A stretch of 5,599 nucleotides of DNA from the NCBI GenBank assembly GCA_025455595.1, contig JALOMD010000245.1, positions 1 to 5,599 on the forward strand, in the 5' to 3' direction. Source of the stretch: Cytophagales bacterium (GTDB lineage Bacteria > Bacteroidota > Bacteroidia > Cytophagales > 172606-1). A model generated the notes under the pieces. The model saw only the letters and a program-made list of their open reading frames with translations. It was not told the DNA's origin and did not search any database. Below are positions 1 through 4,918 of the stretch, piece after piece. Position 1 is the stretch's first letter. The number at the start of each line of letters is the position of its first letter. The translations under genes and the position numbers were made by a program.

Positions 1-61
1 GCCTGTAAAGCTGCGGTTGCGTGTTTCTGAACGAATACAAAACAAGCAAAGCCTACATGAC

Positions 62-1147
62 ATGGATAGCAAACCAAGACTTGTTTTCGATGCGCACCTC
101 GACTTGGCCATGAACGCCTTGGACTGGAACCGCGACCTAACCCAATCGCTGGCCGACATCCGGCGGCGCGAAAGCCACCTGACCGACAAGCCCGACCGGG
201 GCCGGGGCACGGTGTGCCTGCCGGAAATGCGGCGCGGATGCGTGGGCTTGTGCGTAGCCACGCAGATTGCCCGGTACGTGAAGCCGGGCAGTGCGTTGCC
301 GGGCTGGCATTCGCCGGAGCAGGCTTGGGCGCAGACGCAGGGACAACTGGCGTGGTACGCGGCCATGGAAGACCGGGGCGAGATGGAACAAATCCACGAC
401 CGGGCGGGGCTGGCGGCACATTTGTCCCGCTGGCAGTCGGGCGAGGACGCGGCGACGTTGCCCGTGGGCTACATCCTTAGCCTCGAAGGAGCCGATTCTA
501 TTGTGGATTTGTCGTACATCGAAAAGGCGTACAACTACGGTCTAAGAGCCTTGGGGCCAGCGCATTACGGGCCGGGCGTGTACGCCCACGGGACGGACTC
601 GGACGGCGGCCTCGGCACGCGGGGCCGCGACCTGCTGCGTGAGATGGAACGCTACAACTTGATTCTGGATGCCACGCACCTGTGCGACACCAGCTTTTGG
701 GAGGCGCTGGACGTGTACCGAGGCCCGGTGTGGGCCAGCCACCACTTGTGCCGAATCGTCACGCCGCACAACCGCCAACTCGCCGACGAGCAGATTCGCG
801 AACTGTTGCAACGCGGGGCTGTCATCGGCATGGCGTTCGATGCGTGGATGATGGTTCCGGGCTGGGTGCGGGGCTGCAGCACGCCGCAAAACACGGGCCT
901 CACGCTGGCTCACATTATGCCGCACATTGACCACATCTGCCAACTGGCCGGAAATTCGCTGCACGTCGGCATCGGTTCCGACTTGGACGGGGCTTTCGGC
1001 AAGGAACAGTCTCCGCAAGACCTTGACTCCATCGCCGATTTGCAAAATTTGGAGGAGATACTGCGCAAACGCGGCTACACGGACAAAGACATTGAAAACA
1101 TTTTCTGGCGAAACTTTGTCCGGTTCCTTGAAAATGCGTGGAAGTAA
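62..1147 (+). CDS. M19-family (renal dipeptidase-like) metallopeptidase
   Basis: Predicted zinc dipeptidase of peptidase family M19 (membrane dipeptidase/renal dipeptidase fold, a TIM-barrel amidohydrolase), which cleaves dipeptides, including some with a D-residue. Seen in the 361-residue product: the N-terminal metal motif FDAHLDLAMN (H12, D14), the bridging glutamate in SLEGAD (E142), histidines in DATHLCD (H206) and ASHHLCR (H227/H228), the arginine R231 expected near the substrate carboxylate, and the GSDLDG motif (D307, D309). The full ligand pattern is therefore present and an active enzyme is likely. The end also matches the family: an 'NIFWRNFVRFL' helix, where relatives have GxNxxR. 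There is no signal peptide, so it is probably cytoplasmic, unlike the GPI-anchored animal enzymes. ATG 62 puts the HxD motif at residue 12, as usual in the family. The frame is open to the left edge (TTG at 17 is possible), so a longer N-terminus cannot be excluded. There is no Shine-Dalgarno. It converges with the catalase gene. Physiological substrate unknown. Confidence 0.93.
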   Translation: MDSKPRLVFDAHLDLAMNALDWNRDLTQSLADIRRRESHLTDKPDRGRGTVCLPEMRRGCVGLCVATQIARYVKPGSALPGWHSPEQAWAQTQGQLAWYAAMEDRGEMEQIHDRAGLAAHLSRWQSGEDAATLPVGYILSLEGADSIVDLSYIEKAYNYGLRALGPAHYGPGVYAHGTDSDGGLGTRGRDLLREMERYNLILDATHLCDTSFWEALDVYRGPVWASHHLCRIVTPHNRQLADEQIRELLQRGAVIGMAFDAWMMVPGWVRGCSTPQNTGLTLAHIMPHIDHICQLAGNSLHVGIGSDLDGAFGKEQSPQDLDSIADLQNLEEILRKRGYTDKDIENIFWRNFVRFLENAWK

Positions 1148-1152
1148 AAAAC

Positions 1153-1219
1153 AGCACACGGATTGGACGGATTATGAAATCCGTTTTTTTATCCGTTTCA
1201 TCCGTCCAATCCGTGTGCT
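1153..1219. repeat. 20-bp perfect inverted repeat made of 9-base units
   Basis: The arms at 1153-1172 and 1200-1219 are perfect reverse complements (20 bp) around a 27-base centre containing seven Ts (1184-1190). The right side reads as three adjacent 9-base units, ATCCGTTTC (1191-1199), ATCCGTCCA (1200-1208) and ATCCGTGTG (1209-1217). The left arm holds the complements of the last two, CACACGGAT (1155-1163) and TGGACGGAT (1164-1172). ATCCGT recurs a fourth time in the loop at 1179. It begins 5 bases after the dipeptidase stop, so the RNA hairpin could protect or terminate that transcript, but no T-tract follows the stem. The unit structure suggests an interspersed repeat element rather than an ordinary terminator. 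Confidence 0.8.
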
Positions 1220-1225
1220 ATTCTA

Positions 1226-1262
1226 CAGCGCGTTTTGAGCAAATTTTGCCCAAAACGCGCTG
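1226..1262. repeat. Intergenic palindrome, copy A (TTTTGGGC family)
   Basis: A 37-base near-perfect palindrome: 18-base arms (1226-1243 and 1245-1262) around one central T, with a single mismatch (A1238 against C1250). The outer 11 bp, starting CAGCGCGTTTT, are perfect. It lies 10 bases beyond the stop of the minus-strand catalase gene, a place expected for a 3'-end hairpin of that transcript. No U-tract follows on the minus strand, so it is not a classical rho-independent terminator. The same core recurs at 2279-2306, 3639-3664, 3719-3744 and 4878-4904. Confidence 0.8.
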
Positions 1263-1272
1263 ACCTCTGAAC

Positions 1273-2175
1273 CTACATCTTTACTCCCATCTTCTTCGCA
1301 ACGTCCATGAACATCTGCGGGTCGAAGTCGTCGGCACCGGGGGCGTTGAGTTGCGGCTCTTCGTCCAAGTCGGGCGGGGCCACGCCTTCGGGGCTGCCTT
1401 GGATGAACTCCAGCGGCTGTCCGTCTTCGGGGTGATTGCCGTTCCAGATTTGGGAGGCTTGTGCGAAATCGTTCTGGCTGAACGTGAACATTTTCAGGTG
1501 CAATTTCTCGTTCTGGAATTTCACCGCTTCCGGAAACGCATCGTTGCTCAAGTCGGGAATGGGAACGAGCTTGGTCACTTCCACGCCCGTCAGTTTTTCC
1601 AAGGCCCGTGCGTAAGCCACCACGTGTACGCCGCCGCGCACCAGCAGGTAGCCAATCATGGTGCGGGCCGTCGGGTCGTCCACCATTTCATAGACGCGCA
1701 TTTTGTTGGCGCGGGCACCGCATTCCAAAAAGAAATTGTGCAACAAATCCAGTTTCAGGTTGCCGCTGCTGAACACGTTGGCTCCCGTCCACGGCATCCC
1801 CATTGAGTCCACGGGCAGGGCACTTTGTCCGCTGGCGATGAAGTGATAGGTGTTGCGGGCATCGGTGCCGTTTGCCAAGGGAGCCGGAACCGGGTCTTTG
1901 CCGCGTTTTGTGGTGCCGGTGAGCAGCAGGTTGATGGCGTACGAAACCACTTCGATGTGTCCGTATTCCTCGCCGGCGATGCTGGCAATCAGGTCGTAGA
2001 ACGGGCGGAGGCGTTTGCGACCCCGGAAGTTGAACGACTGGTAGGTGTAATTCATCAGCGTGGACATTTCGCCGAACTTTCCGCCGAGCAGTTCCTGTAC
2101 GGCGGCTGCGTCGTTGGGCGACGGGTTGTTGGGTTGCGGAAGGGCAATAGCCATCCGGTCAATGCGGTGAACCAT
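1273..2175 (-). CDS. Non-heme manganese catalase
   Basis: Predicted dimanganese catalase (ferritin-like four-helix bundle), which dismutates hydrogen peroxide to water and oxygen in the cytoplasm. In the 300-residue product the five metal ligands known from Lactobacillus plantarum Mn-catalase (E35, E66, H69, E148, H181) have counterparts at nearly identical spacing: E36 in KFGEMST, E70 and H73 in GEEYGH, E151 in FFLECGAR, H184 in GGVHVVAY. The segment FSSGNLKLDLLHNFFLE and the C-terminal IWNGNHPEDGQPLEF are also typical. By eye, the second-shell Arg147 and Glu178 of the Lactobacillus enzyme are Leu and Gly here, which may change kinetics or place it in a different subgroup. ATG 2175 (MVHRID) was chosen because it gives the standard N-terminal length. 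ATG 2154 (MAIALP) is an alternative. An in-frame ATG at 2331 would force translation through the palindrome at 2279-2306 and adds unconserved-looking sequence. There is no Shine-Dalgarno. It is transcribed divergently from the DUF748 gene. Confidence 0.94.
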   Translation of the reverse strand: MVHRIDRMAIALPQPNNPSPNDAAAVQELLGGKFGEMSTLMNYTYQSFNFRGRKRLRPFYDLIASIAGEEYGHIEVVSYAINLLLTGTTKRGKDPVPAPLANGTDARNTYHFIASGQSALPVDSMGMPWTGANVFSSGNLKLDLLHNFFLECGARANKMRVYEMVDDPTARTMIGYLLVRGGVHVVAYARALEKLTGVEVTKLVPIPDLSNDAFPEAVKFQNEKLHLKMFTFSQNDFAQASQIWNGNHPEDGQPLEFIQGSPEGVAPPDLDEEPQLNAPGADDFDPQMFMDVAKKMGVKM

Positions 2176-2247
2176 AGGTGTTGGTGTGTTTTTAGTGAAA
2201 AAAAAATTGAGGGAAGGGAAATCCCGCGAAAAGAAGGAGGCGGCGGG

Positions 2248-2301
2248 ATGAGCAACAAGACGCAGAAAAACCCATGCCGCGTTTCGGGCGTTTTTGCCTG
2301 A
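2248..2301 (+). CDS. Possible 17-codon leader peptide ORF
   Basis: A small reading frame encodes MSNKTQKNPCRVSGVFA. It is preceded by a perfect AAGGAGG (2234-2240) seven bases before the ATG, the only strong Shine-Dalgarno in front of an ATG that I noticed in the window. Its stop codon (2299-2301) falls inside the right arm of the palindrome at 2279-2306, so a translating ribosome would disrupt that hairpin, the geometry of a leader peptide. It lies 71 bases upstream of the DUF748 gene on the same strand. Against it: the host's genes do not use Shine-Dalgarno sequences, the peptide matches nothing I recognise, and it may be chance. Confidence 0.15.
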   Translation: MSNKTQKNPCRVSGVFA

Positions 2302-2306
2302 AACGC
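2279..2306. repeat. Intergenic palindrome, copy B (TTTTGGGC family)
   Basis: Arms GCGTTTCGGGC (2279-2289) and GCCTGAAACGC (2296-2306) pair over 11 positions with one G-T pair, which is a G-U wobble in plus-strand RNA, around the loop GTTTTT. It shares the GGGC/T-rich loop/GCC core with the copies at 1226, 3639, 3719 and 4878, although its outer stem reads GTTTC rather than GTTTT. Unlike the others it sits between divergent genes, inside the leader of the DUF748 transcript or the upstream region of the catalase gene. Confidence 0.7.
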
Positions 2307-2372
2307 CAGCGGGCTTTGCGGCGGAGGGCATGTTTTTTTACAGCAGGCTGTTTGTTGTAACGAAAACAGACA

Positions 2373-3608
2373 ATGGAAAAAAAACGCCCCAAAAAACGAT
2401 ACGTTGTTTTGCTCTCTGTGCTGATCCTGCTCGTCGTGGGGCGATTGCTGCTGCCTTACTTTGTGACCCGCTACGTGAACAAAGTACTGGCCGAAATCCC
2501 CGGCTATTGGGGAAAAATTGACGACGTGGACATCAGCCTCTACCGGGGAGCCTACCAAATCCAAGGCATGAAACTGTACAAAGTGGAGGGCAACGACCGG
2601 ATTCCGTTCCTCGACTTCCCGGAAATTGATTTGTCGGTGTACTGGAAAGCCCTGCTGAAGGGCAAAGTGGCGGGCGAAGTGGCGTTTGTGCGGCCGGTGG
2701 TCAATTTCATCGGTGGCGGCAGCGAAGCAGGGTCGCAAAGCGGTGGCGATGTGGATTGGACTGAGCCGCTCAAAGACCTGATGCCGTTGCAGATTGACCG
2801 GCTCACAGCCACTGACGGCAAGTTGACTTTCAATGACTTCTCGACCCGGCCACGTGTGGACTTGGCCATGACAAACGTGAACCTGACGGCAACCAACTTG
2901 AGCAACGCCCAGCAACGCGCCGAGACGCTGCCGTCTGACGTGCGGCTTACGGCCACTTCCATTGGCAATGGCAAGCTGAACGTAAACATGAAGGCCAACA
3001 TGCTCAAGCCTACGCCCGATTTCGACCTCGACCTGCGCTTTGAGGACGTGAACATCCCGGCCCTGAACGACTTTTTCAAAGCCTACGCCAAGGTGGATTT
3101 GGAACGCGGCAATTTCAACTTGTACAGCGAACTGGCCCTGCGCGAAGGCGTACTCAAAGGATACGTGAAGCCAGTGGCCCGCGACCTGAAGTTCATTGAT
3201 TGGAAGGACAAAGACGAGTTCAAGAATCCGGCAAACCTTTTATGGGAAGGCTTGGCCGGATTGGTGGCGGAAATCTTCGAGAACCAGCCGAGAGACCAAC
3301 TTGCCACTGTGATACCGGTGTCGGGCACGCTGGAAAAAACCGAAGTGGACGTGTGGACGACGTTGGCAAACGTGCTGCGCAACGCCTTTGTGCAGTCGCT
3401 GAAGCTTGACACCGACGGCACCATCACATTTGCCGATGCTATCCAAGCCTATCGCGACCGACTCAGCGGCAAAAGCGGCGACAAAGCCGACAAAAACGAA
3501 CGGAAAGCCGAACGAAAAGAACGTCGGGAAGAACGAAAGGAACAACGCCAGCAACGCCGCGAGGAACGGAAGCGGGAAAAAGAGAAAAAGCAGGAGATAA
3601 ACACCTGA
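2373..3608 (+). CDS. DUF748/AsmA-like membrane-anchored envelope protein
   Basis: Predicted inner-membrane-anchored periplasmic protein of the DUF748 group, related to AsmA/TamB-type proteins implicated in outer-membrane homeostasis and lipid transport; its exact role is unknown. In the 411 residues: a basic N-terminus (MEKKRPKKR), one hydrophobic segment at about residues 10-30 (signal anchor), then a long beta-rich region with family-typical stretches such as GYWGKIDDVDISLYRGAY near residues 44-61, 'IDLSVYWKALLKGKVAGEV' near 85-103, and 'GVLKGYVKPVARDLKF' and 'PVSGTLEKTEVDVW' towards the end. Residues 365-411 form a highly charged Lys/Arg/Glu tail (ERKAERKERREERKEQ-type repeats) likely to be one long helix. 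ATG 2373 starts directly before the basic region and transmembrane segment, so the start is well supported. No Shine-Dalgarno is present. It is monocistronic: divergent from the catalase and convergent with the Rpn gene. Proteins of this group are usually longer in Proteobacteria; this is a compact version. Confidence 0.85.
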   Translation: MEKKRPKKRYVVLLSVLILLVVGRLLLPYFVTRYVNKVLAEIPGYWGKIDDVDISLYRGAYQIQGMKLYKVEGNDRIPFLDFPEIDLSVYWKALLKGKVAGEVAFVRPVVNFIGGGSEAGSQSGGDVDWTEPLKDLMPLQIDRLTATDGKLTFNDFSTRPRVDLAMTNVNLTATNLSNAQQRAETLPSDVRLTATSIGNGKLNVNMKANMLKPTPDFDLDLRFEDVNIPALNDFFKAYAKVDLERGNFNLYSELALREGVLKGYVKPVARDLKFIDWKDKDEFKNPANLLWEGLAGLVAEIFENQPRDQLATVIPVSGTLEKTEVDVWTTLANVLRNAFVQSLKLDTDGTITFADAIQAYRDRLSGKSGDKADKNERKAERKERREERKEQRQQRREERKREKEKKQEINT

Positions 3609-3638
3609 CCGAGAAGACGTTTTTTGGCGAATTCCGGC

Positions 3639-3744
3639 GTTTTGGGCATTTTTTAGCTAAAACGAAGGTGTGCGGAAAAACCTTCATAGGGTTTTGAACC
3701 CTATGAAGGTTAGATAGCCGTTTTAAGCAAAAAACGCCCAAAAC
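3639..3744. repeat. Nested palindrome: two TTTTGGGC copies flanking a 15-bp hairpin
   Basis: The outer arms 3639-3664 and 3719-3744 are reverse complements at 22 of 26 positions. Each arm is also weakly self-palindromic (GTTTTGGGC, a T-run, then TAAAAC) and resembles the copies at 1226, 2279 and 4878, so these are two inverted, diverged copies of that family (C and D). Between them lies the perfect hairpin at 3679-3711. It starts 30 bases after the DUF748 stop and ends 45 bases before the Rpn stop, filling most of this convergent spacer. It could act as a bidirectional 3'-end structure or be a non-autonomous repeat unit. Confidence 0.75.
3679..3711. terminator. Perfect 15-bp stem, 3-base loop hairpin
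   Basis: The arms AACCTTCATAGGGTT (3679-3693) and AACCCTATGAAGGTT (3697-3711) are perfectly complementary around the loop TTG. It lies between two convergent genes and is symmetrical, so it would fold in transcripts from either strand. No T-run directly follows the stem on either strand, so a terminator function is only plausible from position; it may equally be a repeat element or an RNA-stability hairpin. Confidence 0.55.
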
Positions 3745-3789
3745 ACCACTGAAAAAACCTTTTGAATACAGGTACGCGTATTCCGCGTG

Positions 3790-4554
3790 TTATTTCCCGA
3801 CCAGTTTCTTGACTTCGGCCAAGCTTAGTCCGGTCAGTTCGGCTATTGTGGCGGGTGCGATGCCTTTAATGAGCATATTACGTACTATCTGCTCCGATTT
3901 TTCCTTGCTGCCCAGTTTGTACAGACTGGTTTCTCTGTCCTTGATTTCAAGTGCCATTTTTTTCTCCAATTGCTTTATAAATGCCCCTAAGTTACGTAAA
4001 TCGGCCAGTACCTGCAAGTGACCGAAAACAGATGTGTCGTGCTTTGCCGTTTGTCTCAAGCGGTTGACAATGGCGGTTGCCGCCTTTTCTTTGGTGTCGG
4101 TGCCAAAATCGCAGAGTATGGCGAACAGCACTTTGGAGGGGTCTTTGCTGGCAAGCAGGCTCCTGTACGGAATCTGCCGGAAGTCAATCAGTTGGTAGCT
4201 ATAGGTGAAGTCGGCCATGGCAACCGTGTCGGGCATAGGCTGCTTGCCACCGCCAATGTAGAGAACGACCTGCTTGACGGGCAGTTGGTACTTGTCGAAC
4301 AGCAGTGCTGAGTACAGGTACATGCGCCGGTGCATGGCCGGGTCGTGTTTGGTCTGCACATCGACGTGCAAAATCTGCTTGCCTTTGTCGGTTTGTACCT
4401 CGAATAGAAAATCCGGCTCGCGTTGCAGCGTCTTGACCATTGTGGTCGGCAGAGGCTTTGCCTGTCGATATTCTGTGTCGTTGAAGGCGGCCAAGACCTG
4501 AGGGAATATCTCTTGCAGGTTCTCGCGGAAAATCTGGTCGTATTTTTTGCTCAT
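3790..4554 (-). CDS. Rpn-family recombination-promoting nuclease / putative transposase
   Basis: Predicted PD-(D/E)xK-superfamily protein of the Rpn (transposase_31/YhgA-like) group. Escherichia coli members are DNA endonucleases that promote RecA-independent recombination, and recent work links some to phage defence. In the 254 residues: a family-typical start, KKYDQIFRENLQEIFPQVL, then the nuclease core with D48 in REPDF and D65-x-Q67 in LHVDVQTKHD. This matches the family's D...(D/E)xQ variant, with Gln instead of the classical Lys. Conserved R76/R77-M-Y and KYQLPVKQVVLYIGG follow. Residues about 222-254 (NMLIKGIAPATIAELTGLSLAEVKKL) form a helix-turn-helix-like tail seen in many relatives. 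The core appears intact and there is no frameshift. Start ATG 4554 has no Shine-Dalgarno; tandem heptamers lie 22-50 bases upstream. The gene stands alone, convergent with DUF748, among palindromic repeats, and by eye is somewhat more AT-rich than its neighbours. No transposon ends or target duplication are visible around it. Confidence 0.85.
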   Translation of the reverse strand: MSKKYDQIFRENLQEIFPQVLAAFNDTEYRQAKPLPTTMVKTLQREPDFLFEVQTDKGKQILHVDVQTKHDPAMHRRMYLYSALLFDKYQLPVKQVVLYIGGGKQPMPDTVAMADFTYSYQLIDFRQIPYRSLLASKDPSKVLFAILCDFGTDTKEKAATAIVNRLRQTAKHDTSVFGHLQVLADLRNLGAFIKQLEKKMALEIKDRETSLYKLGSKEKSEQIVRNMLIKGIAPATIAELTGLSLAEVKKLVGK

Positions 4555-4576
4555 GGGACGAATCTAATACTAAAAT

Positions 4577-4604
4577 GTCATGAGTCTTGCGTCTTTAGTC
4601 TTGG
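4577..4604. repeat. Four tandem 7-base repeats
   Basis: Four adjacent heptamers read GTCATGA, GTCTTGC, GTCTTTA, GTCTTGG (consensus GTCTTGN, each starting GTC). They lie 22-50 bases upstream of the Rpn start, so they are in its 5' leader or promoter. Short tandemly repeated heptamers of this kind are known as dispersed intergenic elements in cyanobacteria; I do not know the function here. The copies are imperfect, so the array may be old. Confidence 0.6.
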
Positions 4605-4704
4605 GTAAAAAACTGATTGTCAGTGACCAAATCTTCTTTAAATACGCAATGTTTGCTTTATTCTTAGTATTTGCAGAACCTTATTTTGTCTCATAAAAAC
4701 CCAA

Positions 4705-4775
4705 TCACCGAGGCCTGTGGCACACAGGCCTGTAACGTGGGTGGACAACGGCCTGTGTGCCACAGGCCTCGGTGA
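4705..4775. repeat. 26-bp perfect inverted repeat with 19-base loop
   Basis: The arms 4705-4730 and 4750-4775 are perfect reverse complements over 26 bases (left arm begins TCACCGAGGCCTG), separated by 4731-4749. Each arm is itself a small hairpin: AGGCCTGT and ACAGGCCT around GGCAC on the left (GTGCC on the right). The region can therefore form either one long stem or two short side-by-side ones. There is no T-tract, no coding content and no clear target-site duplication, although CGGTGA at the right end (4770-4775) recurs at 4786-4791. It could be a REP-like palindromic unit, a miniature transposable element or a structured RNA. Confidence 0.8.
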
Positions 4776-4877
4776 AAGCCGAATTCGGTGATGCAAATTG
4801 CAACAGTGTCAGCTACAGCGACAATCCCGACAAATTGGGACTACACAAACGGCGTTTTACAGCCTACGTGTTCCGAG

Positions 4878-4904
4878 CGTTTTGGGCAATTTTTGCCCAA
4901 AACG
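4878..4904. repeat. Intergenic palindrome, copy E (TTTTGGGC family)
   Basis: The perfect 12-bp arms CGTTTTGGGCAA (4878-4889) and TTGCCCAAAACG (4893-4904) enclose a TTT loop; this is the cleanest copy of the family. It lies 14 bases after the stop of the minus-strand NUDIX gene, matching copy A's position after the catalase stop. No U-tract follows on the minus strand. Confidence 0.85.
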
Positions 4905-4918
4905 GCAGCAGATATGGC

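Larger units (their letters stand above)
2176..2372. promoter_or_regulatory. Divergent intergenic control region
   Basis: This 197-base gap separates the divergent catalase (-) and DUF748 (+) starts, so both promoters should lie here. I could not find a convincing Bacteroidota-type -7 box (TAnnTTTG) on either strand. Visible elements are an A-tract at 2199-2207, a 7-bp inverted repeat (2221-2227/2243-2249) around a purine-rich GAAAAGAAGGAGG stretch, the palindrome at 2279-2306, and a dyad, ACAGC-AG-GCTGT, at 2340-2351, 21 bases before the DUF748 start, where an operator could sit. The promoter role is inferred from gene orientation alone. Confidence 0.45.
4555..4918. other. Gene-free repeat-rich intergenic stretch
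   Basis: These 364 bases between the Rpn and NUDIX genes contain no credible coding frame and no tRNA-like structure that I can see. The part next to the Rpn gene (4555-4704) is AT-rich and should carry its promoter, but I cannot identify a consensus. It holds the heptamer array (4577-4604), the long inverted repeat (4705-4775), a short TGCAA-A-TTGCA dyad (4792-4802) and the palindrome at 4878-4904. The rest, about 4803-4877, shows nothing I recognise. Confidence 0.7.

Noticed and set aside
542..1159. Long open frame antisense to the dipeptidase gene
   Set aside because: Explained by GC-rich codon use on the opposite strand; composition and motifs are not protein-like, while the sense frame has a full M19 motif set.
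1351..2301. Plus-strand open frames opposite the catalase gene
   Set aside because: Antisense shadows of a gene with clear Mn-ligand motifs.
2176..2331. N-terminal extension of the catalase frame up to ATG 2331 (52 extra residues)
   Set aside because: It runs through the palindrome at 2279-2306, adds low-similarity sequence before a normal family N-terminus, and the ligand spacing already matches known enzymes from ATG 2175.
2055..2915. Long minus-strand open frame spanning the catalase 5' end and the DUF748 gene
   Set aside because: It overlaps two well-supported genes in shadow frames, crosses their divergent control region, and shows no domain signature.
3764..3783. Possible intrinsic terminator for the Rpn gene (GAATAC/GTATTC stem, 8-base loop, then a T-run further on in the minus strand)
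   Set aside because: The stem is only 6 bp and the T-run is separated from it by several bases, so it is too weak to call.
4705..4775. CRISPR-like or transposon-end interpretation of the long inverted repeat
   Set aside because: There is only one inverted pair, no regularly spaced direct repeats, no linked transposase within the arms, and no convincing target-site duplication.
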